Made by a program: the position numbers and the translations under genes. Below are positions 28,601-37,717 of a DNA stretch of 64,000 nucleotides, one piece after another (position 1 is the first letter of the stretch; every line of letters begins with the position of its first letter). Origin of the DNA: Schlesneria paludicola DSM 18645 (GTDB taxonomy: Bacteria > Planctomycetota > Planctomycetia > Planctomycetales > Planctomycetaceae); the NCBI GenBank assembly GCA_945876035.1, contig CAMCMU010000007.1, forward strand, positions 60,293-124,292. Reading direction: 5' to 3'. The notes beneath the pieces are model-generated. The model was not told the origin of the DNA, made no database searches, and worked only from the letters and a program-made list of their open reading frames with translations.

Positions 28601-31109
28601 CAACGTGATCACTCAGTCTGGACGCCATGGAGTCCTCGTTCACGCCACTGAGACCGCCTCCGTTTCGAATCTGGAAATCAGCAGAAACGACATCAACACA
28701 AACGGAACGGACATCTTCGGCAGCGGGGTTTATCTGCATGGAGAAGGCGGCAGCGTCTTCAACGCAAAACTGAATACGAACAGCTTGAACAGCAACAGGG
28801 GCGACGGACTCACCATCGAATCCTCGGGACTGGCGAACCCGCAAATGACTGTTGACAGCATCGCGAATAGCTTCCGTCTCAACGAAGGAAACGGGATCAA
28901 TGTCATCGCAGGTGGCGCAGCGGTGATTCAACTCACAGGCATCAACACGTCGATTCCATCAACCGGGATCAACAATACGATGGACGAGAATGGCGGCAAT
29001 GGACTGTCATACACAGCGTTTGGAACGTCGATAATTCGCTCCGAGCTCAGCGATACCACTGCGAACACGAACGGACTCAACGGGATTTTCGCCGAATCCT
29101 CGGACGCAGCCCTGATCGACCTCAAATTTCACAACATCGCCGCAAACGACAATCGGGACGGAGATGGTATCCGAGGGCTGGCCAAGGGGAATTCGATACT
29201 GTCGATGCTTGTGAACAGCCCGGCGATGCTTGTGACCAGCCCGGAGCTTGGCGCTTCAACATTTTCGGGAAACACAGGCAACGGAATCTCACTTACGAGT
29301 GACGACACCGGTTTTATCTCCGCCAGCTTTGACGGCGTCGAAATGGAAGACAACAGTTTGAATGGCTTGAACATCAATCGAGCATGTACGTCATTGTTCT
29401 TGGGGACTGTCGTCAACTCCACGATTTCCAATAACGCGGATGACGGGATCCACTTCTTAGGCACGGGCTCTGACCCTGCCGATCCAACGCAGCCACTCTC
29501 CGGTCTAGCAAACCGCCTAGAACTGATCAACGTCGCCGTTGACTCGAATGGCGGCAGCGGGTTCTCTGCAGAAATGTACAACCACGCGGCAATGGTTTTG
29601 AATGCAACGACCACATCGTTTACCAATCATCTAGACGGTGACGGTGTGCGAGTTGAATTGAATCCTGGTTCTCAGTTTGGGTACGCACTCGGTGCCGAAC
29701 GATCAATATTTGATGGTGTAACGATTACGGGAAACGGCTTGAACGGAATCTCGATTCGCTCCAACATCTCCGCGACTCCTCTGACCGAGCCCGCCTCGCG
29801 GACGTTTTTTGAAATCAACTCGAATACGTCAGACACTCTGATTGCCGATAACGGCCTCAATGGCGTACAGCTCAACTATGCCGGTGGCCTTCACAACGTT
29901 CTGATTCAGGGAGACACAAACCCCGCCTTACCTGCCAATTCCACTACGATTCAATCGAATACAGCAGACGGTGTTAATGTTGTGATCGGAAACTATGCTC
30001 AAGCAGGCGTAGCGATCGATAACGTCAGCGTCAACGACAATACTGGTGACGGAATTGACTTTGAAACCACCGGGGCTGGGGCGGGCACGCTGACTGTCCA
30101 CGATAGCCGGATTCTCGATAACGGTGCCCAGGGTATCTTCTTAGGTCAAAGCGGCACGGAGATCGCCTCGGGGAATATCAATGCAGACGTTACAACCTCG
30201 TATATCAAAGGCAATAAACTCAACGGAGTCTACGTGAATTTCAATGGCTCGTTGACTCAGAATAATCTGACGTTTATCGGTAACGACATTCACTCGAATG
30301 GCGAGGCCGGGTTCTTCATGCAAACCAATAGCGTGCTGCTTTCAGCCGGTCGGGAAATTCAGTTCAACAGTTTCACCGATCCTTTCAATCCCAACCTAGT
30401 CAATGCACCTCATTGGAATACCGGCAACAGCACGGGCATTTTTGGCGGCGGACTTTTGAGTAATTACTTGAACCTGCGGTCTGCCCAAGATACAGCGCTT
30501 ATCTTTACAAACAACCTCGTTCACTGTAACGGGACTGGATTAGACATCAATTCGGGACAAGGGTTCGTTCTACATGTCGGAACGAATACGAGAGTGTCTG
30601 CGGATGTACGTGACAACACATTCACCGGCAACCTCGGCAAGGATGTGGAGGTCATATCGTGTGTGTCCTTAAATTCAGACGGCGTGCCGTTCGCCCCAGG
30701 TGAATCCGTACTTGGAACGGCAGGGGATCCCACGGCCACACCACCCGTTCCAAACGAACCAAGCACCGTATTCCTCGACGATACGGCGCAACTCTATATG
30801 CGGTTCACTGGTAACACAGGCAACGCCATCAATCTCGGCAACCCCTTTAATAATGGTGCCTACTATGGCCCAGACCCAACGGGTCTGAAGGGTCCTAACC
30901 CTCGGTCGGCCCAACTGTTCCAGATTGATGATGGCTACAACCTTAATGCGCCTGTCAACACATTCATCACCAATGGTGTCACTCAAAACATCGAAAATGA
31001 ATTTTATAGAGCCGGTTGGTACCTGGCACCATCGGCCAACCCTCTGTTCCCAATATCCCCATTCCCACGGTCCTATTTTACTTCACCAGGCAACCCCTTC
31101 GCCCCGTAA
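25611..31109 (+). CDS. Inverse autotransporter with beta-helix passenger
   Basis: 1832 aa from ATG 25611, chosen because GGAG precedes it and a signal peptide starts there (cleavage near CAIA, residue 24). Residues ~65-320 fit an inverse-autotransporter (intimin/invasin type, IAT_beta) outer-membrane barrel: GGGMYGYELGNTSLGMFVPF, IGAGWRWWMEDIDRIVGLSA, FYDNDNGQRG, YVEYRVNGYIP. After a linker, residues ~350-1750 carry many short repeats of the NNxFxxNxxxGV / NGGNGLRL type expected of a right-handed parallel beta-helix. A segment at about 540-740, rich in Ala/Gly/Asn without that repeat, is probably an inserted globular domain. The passenger would be displayed on the cell surface. No Ig-like or lectin tip domain was recognised. 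Confidence 0.85.
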   Translation: MNLRCKWCLFGLLSWVAMVQCAIAQPGAPVQPVAPFTEQFSGEQLPPPLTSFDDQPGVVNLGNSGMSYTDVDRQFRPRFKIDTRGGGMYGYELGNTSLGMFVPFQIEGDNAILFLDARGMVTHDGSGGANIGAGWRWWMEDIDRIVGLSAFYDNDNGQRGKYNQIGLSFESLGRYVEYRVNGYIPIGTKETFVSSSVDSSTLAFQENSLVFSRTNVAEQTYTGFDAEVGGPLPVVGRYGVNGYVGGYHLIGNGAKGGTATGASGRFMAQLNEDVSFGMQFTDDNVFGSNTQFQVFVTLPDGVPSRWLRNPRVQDRMTQSVYRQNRVLAHVDTYTTYDKAINPSNNLPYFVTQIDPNLTAAGNGTIETPFDSIAQYNAQGLAQQQHSDILYVRPRNDGSSTNLNTKDTLTLFNGQRLLSTAVPHTLQTTNFPDREFLLPSPTGFPVGGAKPMLFNSSEGDVITFAPGATSLEVSGFDITGSATGNGIAGAGNSFVSINNNIIHDALNGVLLTNMSGTTTRGVGGNVFVTGHDIGSNEGQNGFDSVILDYLRGVGTPETVDASAYSLAVIGSDPSNWSFSGGTPGNPIQVKPGYESTTFYDTDALIANPALWDEVFSKNGIVVLSYENASGGNVNAAGVEAIDSQAARFSAAISGGTDVWANSGGNNANYYNFLPTGVAATGSPINAFNGFLETSAGAAIGITNVPPNSMINGFETFNSLSATDAAYTVMETRPVVGGAETISVGVQNALIGPVGVVEPGTAGTAALITDNTFRNNFNDGFRVTNEGAAQLDVVVHRNTFSLNGGNGLRLDSNAGSVIGGFLGGEDTAAVLASTTTLGSAAILRGNTFTDNGEAGLRLTADSGTLNFGSPPGPAISAIINNVFQDNNDGVVVTSTNDSTMNLSIIDNTVSNNVSNGFALMADSGTTRLAFGGKTAEKGNRVANNGLSGILVDLNGTAEMPSLNIQNNTMTLNGTGLSVGDGINIQAADQSLLSATTILDNVITQSGRHGVLVHATETASVSNLEISRNDINTNGTDIFGSGVYLHGEGGSVFNAKLNTNSLNSNRGDGLTIESSGLANPQMTVDSIANSFRLNEGNGINVIAGGAAVIQLTGINTSIPSTGINNTMDENGGNGLSYTAFGTSIIRSELSDTTANTNGLNGIFAESSDAALIDLKFHNIAANDNRDGDGIRGLAKGNSILSMLVNSPAMLVTSPELGASTFSGNTGNGISLTSDDTGFISASFDGVEMEDNSLNGLNINRACTSLFLGTVVNSTISNNADDGIHFLGTGSDPADPTQPLSGLANRLELINVAVDSNGGSGFSAEMYNHAAMVLNATTTSFTNHLDGDGVRVELNPGSQFGYALGAERSIFDGVTITGNGLNGISIRSNISATPLTEPASRTFFEINSNTSDTLIADNGLNGVQLNYAGGLHNVLIQGDTNPALPANSTTIQSNTADGVNVVIGNYAQAGVAIDNVSVNDNTGDGIDFETTGAGAGTLTVHDSRILDNGAQGIFLGQSGTEIASGNINADVTTSYIKGNKLNGVYVNFNGSLTQNNLTFIGNDIHSNGEAGFFMQTNSVLLSAGREIQFNSFTDPFNPNLVNAPHWNTGNSTGIFGGGLLSNYLNLRSAQDTALIFTNNLVHCNGTGLDINSGQGFVLHVGTNTRVSADVRDNTFTGNLGKDVEVISCVSLNSDGVPFAPGESVLGTAGDPTATPPVPNEPSTVFLDDTAQLYMRFTGNTGNAINLGNPFNNGAYYGPDPTGLKGPNPRSAQLFQIDDGYNLNAPVNTFITNGVTQNIENEFYRAGWYLAPSANPLFPISPFPRSYFTSPGNPFAP
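29203..29244 (+). repeat. 21-bp tandem duplication in the passenger
   Basis: Two adjacent 21-bp units (29203-29223 and 29224-29244) differing at one base encode the near-repeat SMLVNSPAMLVTSP. In frame, so it lengthens one beta-helix turn. Confidence 0.8.
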
Positions 31110-31135
31110 ATTCAATGGGGCCTTTGGCCTGAGAA

Positions 31136-31176
31136 CATCAACAATGCTACCGCGACTTGAGGTAGCATTGTTGATG
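31136..31176 (+). terminator. 16-bp perfect hairpin between autotransporter and sixA
   Basis: CATCAACAATGCTACC (31136-31151) pairs exactly with 31161-31176 around a 9-nt loop. It begins 26 nt after the autotransporter stop and ends 14 nt before the sixA start. No T-run follows, so it may attenuate or protect the 3' end rather than act as a classical terminator. Confidence 0.55.
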
Positions 31177-31190
31177 GAGAGACTGAACGC

Positions 31191-31664
31191 ATGATGCTCT
31201 GGCTGGCTCGACATGGTGAAGCGATCAATTCCGAACAATGGAATTCCGACTTTGATCGTCCGTTGTCCGAATTGGGGCGTTCTCAAGTGTCTCAATGGAC
31301 TCGCTGGCTCTTGAAGCGGGAGCGCGCTCCCGAACTCATTTTGCACAGTCCTCTGGTTCGGACACAGCAAACGGCCGAAACCATCGCGACCGAAATCGGC
31401 TCGACAGTCGTCGTCATGAATGAGCCGCTGCTGGCTCCGGGGATTGATACGGCCCGGCTCCTCCAGCGATTGGGAAACTCGGGGATGAGCCGAATCGCCT
31501 GCATCGCTCATCAACCGGACGTTAGCCACTGTCTTGGGGAGTTGATTGGTGGCGGCCAACATCTTTTCTCACCAGGAACCGTTGCCGGCATCGAATTCGA
31601 CTGCGGGTTCCGGCGCGGAGCGGGCAGTCTCCGTTGGATGCTTTGTCCTGCCTGGTTTGAGTAA
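31191..31664 (+). CDS. sixA: Phosphohistidine phosphatase SixA
   Basis: 157 aa, the usual family length. Histidine phosphatase superfamily: catalytic LARHGEA at the N-terminus, the second arginine in SPLVRTQQTAE, and the second catalytic His in IACIAHQPDVS. SixA removes phosphate from His of phosphotransfer proteins. The start is ATG 31191; an immediately following ATG is an alternative. It lies 81 bp downstream of the autotransporter, separated by the strong hairpin, and is convergent with the HAD gene. Confidence 0.85.
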   Translation: MMLWLARHGEAINSEQWNSDFDRPLSELGRSQVSQWTRWLLKRERAPELILHSPLVRTQQTAETIATEIGSTVVVMNEPLLAPGIDTARLLQRLGNSGMSRIACIAHQPDVSHCLGELIGGGQHLFSPGTVAGIEFDCGFRRGAGSLRWMLCPAWFE

Positions 31665-31780
31665 CAACCGCTAAACCATGACAGCAACAACGCGGCAAAC
31701 ACTCGGCCCGCAGGGACAATGTTGCCATCAATCTTCCGAGATCGATGGCGTTTTCCGTGCGGAGGACAGAAGTGTCCGCA

Positions 31781-32458
31781 TTATGACGCGGTGCCCGAGG
31801 TGACCAGCTGCCTGATGTACGGATCGCTGAGGCTCGTTGCAACGTAACTGGCCTGCGAAAAATCATGATCGGCCGTATGATCGTGAGGGATGGAAACGAC
31901 GAACGCACCCGCTGCGGCACCTGCGCAGGTTCCCGTTTGAGTATCCTCTAAAATGAGCATCTCTGCCGCAGGAATGCCCCAATGCGCCGCAGCCTTGAGA
32001 TAGATTTCAGGGTGCGGCTTTCCGAGCGTCACGCTCTCTGCCGTCAGTTGCAGTGGGAATCGACGCGACAAATCGAATCGCTCAAAAATCCCGGCTAAAT
32101 GATCCCGAGGTGATGAGGTTGCGACTCCTTTCGGCAGTCCGTTTGCCTCAATCAGGTGCAATAGATCAAACAGGCCTGGCATCGGCTCGAGCCTGCTTTC
32201 CAGCAAGGTTTGAAAGATGAGTTGGGATTCGGCAAGTAATTCGACGGGACCGACGTTAAGGTCCCAATACTCGATCAAGACTTGCATCGATTCGAGGGGT
32301 CGACGTCCCAGCATGGCGTTCATCACCTCGCGGGACATGGACAGTCCACGACGTTCTAGCAACACTCCTGCTGATTCGTAAAAGATATGCTCTGTATTGA
32401 ACATCAAGCCATCGAGATCAAAACAGACAGCGCGAATCGTCGGGAGTGGCAGAGGCAT
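31781..32458 (-). CDS. HAD-IA family phosphatase (phosphoglycolate phosphatase / beta-PGM-like)
   Basis: 225 aa. Catalytic motif I VCFDLDGLMFNTEH (Asp14, Asp16), motif II GVATSSPRD, the conserved Lys in LGKPHPEIY and motif III ILEDTQTGTCAGAAAGAF. The helical cap between 20 and 90 is of the beta-phosphoglucomutase / Gph type. The substrate is not fixed by sequence, but it is the last gene after glcD-glcE-glcF on the same strand (210 bp gap). 2-Phosphoglycolate is an attractive substrate: it would yield the glycolate that the oxidase consumes. Confidence 0.87.
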   Translation of the reverse strand: MPLPLPTIRAVCFDLDGLMFNTEHIFYESAGVLLERRGLSMSREVMNAMLGRRPLESMQVLIEYWDLNVGPVELLAESQLIFQTLLESRLEPMPGLFDLLHLIEANGLPKGVATSSPRDHLAGIFERFDLSRRFPLQLTAESVTLGKPHPEIYLKAAAHWGIPAAEMLILEDTQTGTCAGAAAGAFVVSIPHDHTADHDFSQASYVATSLSDPYIRQLVTSGTAS

Positions 32459-32668
32459 TATCGAAAATAGTCTCGCTAAAAATGTCAGTCACAAAGATCT
32501 CTGAGCCGCCGTCAATCGAGAGAAGAAACAATCCTTCTCAACCAACGGGCAAACCCGCCTTCCTAACGACGAGAAGATCCATCCAAACTCTTCGTCGCGT
32601 GCAACCATACGAGTCGTTGCAGCGTTTACGACGCTCTCAATCCAGGCCTCTTCGACAATCCACCGGAG

Positions 32669-34066
32669 TCATGACGTCGGCGGCTGCAAGCCGCGGTAGC
32701 TCAGATCAAGGATTTCCATCGGATGGGCAACCCAGATCGAGTGTCCTGACTGACGCAGAGCGGCTTGAATTTGCAGCGAGCATCCCGCATTGCCCATGAT
32801 GACCGCGTTCGCTCTCGTGGAAAGAATGTTTTTCAGTTTACGATCGGCCAATCGATCAGCCATGTCGCCTTCGGTGAGGTTATAGCTTCCGGCTGCGCCG
32901 CAACAAATTTCAGACTCTGGCAACGGCACGAGCTTCAATCCAGGAACCATGGCCAGTAGGTCACGCGGTTGCTCGCGAATCTTCTGGGCGTGGCACAGAT
33001 GACAAGCATCGTGGTACGTGGCGGTTAAAGGAATTTCTCCTCGAGGTGCAATCGGACCGAGAGACGCCAAAAACTCAGAAACATCCTTCACCTTTTCTGC
33101 AAACTGCTCTAAGGACTGTCGCAATGCCGTATCATCTTTCGCCAATTCACCTCCGATGTGGCCGTAGTCTTTCAGCATCGAGCCACAACCCGCCACATTG
33201 ATGATGACCGCGTCAATGTTTTCATCGAGCAAGGCGGACACGTTTGAACGCGCCAACTGCAGTGCGGGGTTGCCGGCACCGCTGTGATAGTGGATCGCTC
33301 CGCAACAGACCTGCGTCCGTGGGATAACGACCTCACACCCGTTGTGTTGCAGAACCCGCGCGGTGGCCCAGTTGACGTGATGAAACATGGCATCGGCCAC
33401 ACAGCCGGTAAACAATGCCACACGAGCCCGCTTCGGTCCGATGGCCGGAAGAATCTCAGGCAATTGCGGCTGGCGAGCCAGCAACGGAGGGAGGAGCCGG
33501 TGCATCCGCTGCAGCTTTTCCGGAAGCAACTTTGTGAGACCGATGCGCTGGGCCAAACGGTCAATTCCCGTGATCTGCATGAACCTCGCGGGAGCCAAGG
33601 CCCATCGCAGTCGCTTCGGATAGGGAAACATCCCATATAAAACCAACGTCTGAAACCAGCCCTTGGATTTGGATTGATACGCCCGCGCTTCCGTGGTCCC
33701 ACTCGCCGTGTCTTGCTGCTGCATCTCGATTCGAAACGGTTCAATGAGTCGACCGTATTGTACTCCAGAGGGGCAGGCAGTCTCACAAGCACGACAATCG
33801 AGGCAGAGATCCAAATGACCGCGAACGGTGTCCGTCAATTCGAGTCGTCCATCGGTCACGGCTCGCATTAAATAGATGCGGCCGCGCGGACTGTTGTTTT
33901 CGTCACCGGTTTCGAGGTACGTGGGACACGATGCGGTACACAGACCGCAGTGAACACAGTCGAGAAATTTGTCGTAGTCGATGCCGCTCCCCACCCGCAC
34001 GGCGACCGAAGTCGCTGAGCCTGAGGTATTCGGTGAGTTGATCGATGATGTCGTAGCATCAGTCAT
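32669..34066 (-). CDS. glcF: Glycolate oxidase iron-sulfur subunit GlcF
   Basis: 465 aa. Two ferredoxin-type 4Fe-4S motifs at Cys37-40-43-47 (CVHCGLCTASCP) and Cys88-91-94-98 (CLDCRACETACP), then two CCG domains (QVCCGAIHYHSG and EICCGAAGSYNL). These features and the neighbouring glcD and glcE identify the electron-transfer subunit of membrane-associated glycolate oxidase, which oxidises glycolate to glyoxylate. It lies 94 bp after glcE. Confidence 0.93.
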   Translation of the reverse strand: MTDATTSSINSPNTSGSATSVAVRVGSGIDYDKFLDCVHCGLCTASCPTYLETGDENNSPRGRIYLMRAVTDGRLELTDTVRGHLDLCLDCRACETACPSGVQYGRLIEPFRIEMQQQDTASGTTEARAYQSKSKGWFQTLVLYGMFPYPKRLRWALAPARFMQITGIDRLAQRIGLTKLLPEKLQRMHRLLPPLLARQPQLPEILPAIGPKRARVALFTGCVADAMFHHVNWATARVLQHNGCEVVIPRTQVCCGAIHYHSGAGNPALQLARSNVSALLDENIDAVIINVAGCGSMLKDYGHIGGELAKDDTALRQSLEQFAEKVKDVSEFLASLGPIAPRGEIPLTATYHDACHLCHAQKIREQPRDLLAMVPGLKLVPLPESEICCGAAGSYNLTEGDMADRLADRKLKNILSTRANAVIMGNAGCSLQIQAALRQSGHSIWVAHPMEILDLSYRGLQPPTS

Positions 34067-34160
34067 GGTGCGATCCTGTCGCTTGGTGTCAGAAAACTTT
34101 CGCCAGTGGGAATGATGTTCGAGTGGACGGAGAACTGTTCGATCCTATCGGCTGTGGCTA

Positions 34161-35408
34161 TTATCGAGCCTCGACCCCGTCAACAAATCGGCCGGGATTG
34201 AGCAACCCATGAGGATCAAACGCCTTTTTCAGTTGCCGCATCAGCGGCCACGCGGGCTCCGGATCACCACACATTGGCATCAGCGCCTTCCATTCGGAGT
34301 CACAATGCAGCACGACGAGATTTCCAGAGCCTGAAATACCGGCATTGAATCTCGCCATGTTTCGCAAGACGTCCAAGATCGAATTCGCTTGTTCGATCGT
34401 GGCTGCCTCTTCGGGAAGTTGCCCAATCACGATGCCGTTTCCCGCATGGACTTGCACGGCTACATGAAGCTTCGTGGCCTGTGCGGCAAACGCCATGCAC
34501 CTAGAGGGCGGAATATTCGCTTGGAACGTCAGCGGATCGCCCGCACAGGTTTGAAATTCGGTGAGCGCCTGCCACATCCTCGAAGCCTCCGGTTCCGATA
34601 TTCGCTGCTCAGACTTGACGCCCAATGGTGCTAATTCGTGGATCAGCGTGACAATTTGCCAATCCACTTCACTCGGTGAACCCTCTAATCCAAGGCAAAG
34701 GACAGGACTCTCGAACGGCAGATCACAGCGTGAGGAGGCCACGATGAGTCTTGCAGAGGCGGGGTTGAGTACTTCCACGGCCACAGGACGCGCGTCCGAA
34801 GTCAGCAAGCGTTCGAGACACCGTTCAATGTCATCGAATTGAGGCAAGCTGAGCCACAGCAGCGAAGACGTTTCCACCATCGGCCTGAGTTTTAATGTCA
34901 CCTGTGACACAATGCCAATTGTTCCACGAGAGCCGACAAGCAACTTGCAAATGTCGTAGCCGGCCACGTTCTTCACGACCCGTCCACCCGCCTTGAACAA
35001 GCGTCCCTCCGCATCGACCGCGGAAATCCCAATCACAAAGTCGCGAAACGTGCCGTACCCAAACCGACGGGGTCCGCTGGTATTTGTGGCCAGTGCGCCT
35101 CCTAGGGTGGCACGACCTGCCTGGGCGATATCGATCGGCAGTCGTTGCCTTTCTGCTGCCAATGTGGCTTGAAGTGCGTCAATGCGAATTCCCGATTCAA
35201 CCGTGATGGTCATGTCACGCGCCGGGTAATCGATGATCCGCGTCAGTTCTGACAGTGACACGACCGTATCCGGTTCCTCTGCGGAACATCCATAATAGAG
35301 GGCTGTGCGACCGCCGACCGGACTGAGAGTCCGTCGTTCGCCAACGGCGTTGTCTGATACGAACCGAGCAAGTTCTGTTTGAGTGCTGGGTGTGAATTCG
35401 ACGGTCAT
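34161..35408 (-). CDS. glcE: Glycolate oxidase FAD-binding subunit GlcE
   Basis: 415 aa. FAD-linked oxidase fold (FAD_binding_4): LSPVGGRTALYYGC, the cofactor stretch AGRATLGGALATNTSGPRRF, RDFVIGISAVDAEGRLFKAG and GRVVKNVAGYDICKLLVGSR, typical of GlcE rather than GlcD. The C-terminal half is less conserved. Gene order glcD-glcE-glcF with small gaps supports a single operon. Confidence 0.92.
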   Translation of the reverse strand: MTVEFTPSTQTELARFVSDNAVGERRTLSPVGGRTALYYGCSAEEPDTVVSLSELTRIIDYPARDMTITVESGIRIDALQATLAAERQRLPIDIAQAGRATLGGALATNTSGPRRFGYGTFRDFVIGISAVDAEGRLFKAGGRVVKNVAGYDICKLLVGSRGTIGIVSQVTLKLRPMVETSSLLWLSLPQFDDIERCLERLLTSDARPVAVEVLNPASARLIVASSRCDLPFESPVLCLGLEGSPSEVDWQIVTLIHELAPLGVKSEQRISEPEASRMWQALTEFQTCAGDPLTFQANIPPSRCMAFAAQATKLHVAVQVHAGNGIVIGQLPEEAATIEQANSILDVLRNMARFNAGISGSGNLVVLHCDSEWKALMPMCGDPEPAWPLMRQLKKAFDPHGLLNPGRFVDGVEAR

Positions 35409-35519
35409 CGGTCTTTTAATCCAATCTCAGTATTGAGCCCCGTGCCGCATGGCCTCGGTCTATTTTCACAAACTCTTCCTCGGGTTTGACGACGTTCATT
35501 CAGTCATTCACAAGCCGCC

Positions 35520-36995
35520 TTACATCGCGGCCCGCCGCCCGGGCTTGCCACGCGGCAGAGACTCGTTTCCACAACCGGCCGAGGTGGGGAGCATTTTTCC
35601 GGGACTGCAACGCCCTGTTGGGTTAAAACAGTCACGGATCAATGTCATCACTGCGAGGTCTTCAGGGGCAAATAATTTGTTCATGAAACTAATTTTTTCT
35701 ACGCCAATTCCGTGTTCCCCGGTCACGCTACCACCAAGCTCGATGCATTTGCTGAGAATCTCGTCGCTCGCAGCCAGAACCCGCTGAACCTGTTCTGCAT
35801 CGCGTTCATCGAACAACAAGATTGGGTGAATATTACCGTCACCTGCGTGGAACACGTTGACAATGCGCACTTGATGCCGTTCTCCACAAGCGATAATAAA
35901 CTCCAATATTTCGGGCAGCTTGGTCCGTGGGACGACCCCATCCTGAGTACAATAACTTGGACTGAGTCGGCCGATTGCGCCGAAGGCTTGCTTGCGGCAT
36001 TTCCAGAGCAGCAACCGTTCTTTTTGCGTGTTCGCCTGTCGCACCTCGCGAGCACCACTTTGAGTGCAGATCTCAATAATTTTTCGTGCTTCTGCGTCCA
36101 CGGCCACTTCGAGACCATCCACCTCGATCAACAGCACGGCACCGGCATCAAGTGGAAACCCAAAATGAAACGCTTGTTCGATGGCACTGACGATGCCTTG
36201 ATCCATCATCTCCAAAGCTGCGGGGACGATCCCCGTTCCAATGATGTCGCTGATCGCTCGGGTCGCGTCAGCAACGGTTTCGAAGACACCAAGCATCGTG
36301 CGATAGGCCGCGGGGTCTCGCGTTAGACGCACGATCACCTTCGTGCAAATGCCCAATGTCCCCTCATTGCCCACGAAGAGACCGGTCAAATCGTAGCCGG
36401 GAGTCTCGTCCGTCGCACCTCCCAAACGCGCGACACTGCCATCAGGCATGACAACCTCAGCCCCCAGCACATGATTCACAGTCACGCCGTATTTCAATGT
36501 GTGAGGCCCACCGGAATTGGTGGCGAAATTGCCGCCGATGGTACATGCCCCTTGGCTGGAAGGGTCGGGAGCATAATGATATCCGCTCCCCTTGAGATGA
36601 TTCGTGAGATGCACATTGACCAAACCTGGCTCAACAATCGCATAGCGATCACGAAAATTGACCTCAAGGATCTGCTTCATGCGTGTGAGCGCGATCATCA
36701 CCCCACCGCCCACGGGAAGGCAGCCGCCCGCGAGGCTCGTCCCTGCCCCGCGCGGGACAAACGGAACGTCGAATTCGTGGCACAGTCTGACAATGGCCAC
36801 GACTTGCTCGGTCGAAACTGGAAAAACCACGACGTCGGGGCTTCTTTTTTCTACGACGAAACCGTCACATTCATAAACCAAAAGCTGCTCCGCCTTGCAA
36901 AGCATGCCCTCGTCACCCACAACCGCACGCAAACGATCGAGCATTCGCCGTGAACTGAAGGACTGGGAGTAAGACTCGGTCGGTACAGAACTCAT
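35520..36995 (-). CDS. glcD: Glycolate oxidase catalytic subunit GlcD
   Basis: 491 aa from ATG 36995; an in-frame ATG three codons earlier (37004) is equally possible. FAD_binding_4 domain with PFVPRGAGTSLAGGCLPVGG and PDPSSQGACTIGGNFATNSG, then FAD-oxidase C-terminal domain with VNVFHAGDGNIHPILLFD and the metal/substrate segment GSVTGEHGIGVEKI. These are hallmarks of GlcD-type 2-hydroxyacid oxidases. The last ~20 residues are basic and non-conserved. First gene of the operon with glcE and glcF. Glycolate is the most probable substrate; D-lactate is a possible alternative. Confidence 0.93.
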   Translation of the reverse strand: MSSVPTESYSQSFSSRRMLDRLRAVVGDEGMLCKAEQLLVYECDGFVVEKRSPDVVVFPVSTEQVVAIVRLCHEFDVPFVPRGAGTSLAGGCLPVGGGVMIALTRMKQILEVNFRDRYAIVEPGLVNVHLTNHLKGSGYHYAPDPSSQGACTIGGNFATNSGGPHTLKYGVTVNHVLGAEVVMPDGSVARLGGATDETPGYDLTGLFVGNEGTLGICTKVIVRLTRDPAAYRTMLGVFETVADATRAISDIIGTGIVPAALEMMDQGIVSAIEQAFHFGFPLDAGAVLLIEVDGLEVAVDAEARKIIEICTQSGAREVRQANTQKERLLLWKCRKQAFGAIGRLSPSYCTQDGVVPRTKLPEILEFIIACGERHQVRIVNVFHAGDGNIHPILLFDERDAEQVQRVLAASDEILSKCIELGGSVTGEHGIGVEKISFMNKLFAPEDLAVMTLIRDCFNPTGRCSPGKMLPTSAGCGNESLPRGKPGRRAAM

Positions 36996-37004
36996 ATGTC
37001 GCAA

Positions 37005-37717
37005 CGTGCTCGATAAAATAAGAGTGGAAGCGGAATTCGATTTCGTTGAGACATTCTAGACCAGTGAATTGCGAAGTGCCATCGGCAACACTCGTTTGAT
37101 TGAGTCTGCTGATTCAAGAGGAGTCAACAAATCGATAACCGCAATACGCTCAGAGTGTCCTATTGCGAAAAATGCTCCCGTGGTGCTGACAGATCGTGTT
37201 CCATTTTTCGTTTTCATGACGAAGGAAAAAAATCGCACGCTTCGGACTGCGGATGTCACGCAAGGCCGCCTTAGGCCAGCCGAAAATGGCGATGCCAGCC
37301 AAACGCCGAAGCCGATCACTGAGCGAATCAGAGGGGAGTAAAAGCAAACGTCACGCAGTTCTCAATCCCCTGACAATGCCTTCCCCTGCTGTGAGAACAA
37401 GGTGGTTGCCGCCGGAAGAGGCGAGAAAAAGACGTCAATCGTTTGGCAGATTGAGGCCGAAGCATGCGGCCGGAGCGAATGAGCCATCGCAACGGCCGTC
37501 TGTCCGGAGGGCGACCCAACGACACCAGACACCTCCGTTTTACCAGATCTGAAAACGTGCGACAGTTTTTAACTCGAACAACTCTAAACCGGATCAAGAC
37601 AGACCTCGGGGCATGGGAAGCAGACTGTCACCTCTTCAGGTGGTCGAAACCCTGCGCCATGCCAACTCCGATCCGAGACCGAGAAACTCCCGCCGCAATG
37701 GCAAGCGGTCACAATAC
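37005..37717. other. Intergenic, nothing firm
   Basis: About 0.7 kb upstream of glcD. A minus-strand frame at 37056-37319 was considered and not called. The region should hold the glc operon promoter, but no convincing boxes were seen. Confidence 0.4.

Noticed and set aside
37056..37319. 87-codon minus-strand frame upstream of glcD
   Set aside because: The C-terminal half looks mildly protein-like, but no ribosome-binding site or family was found.
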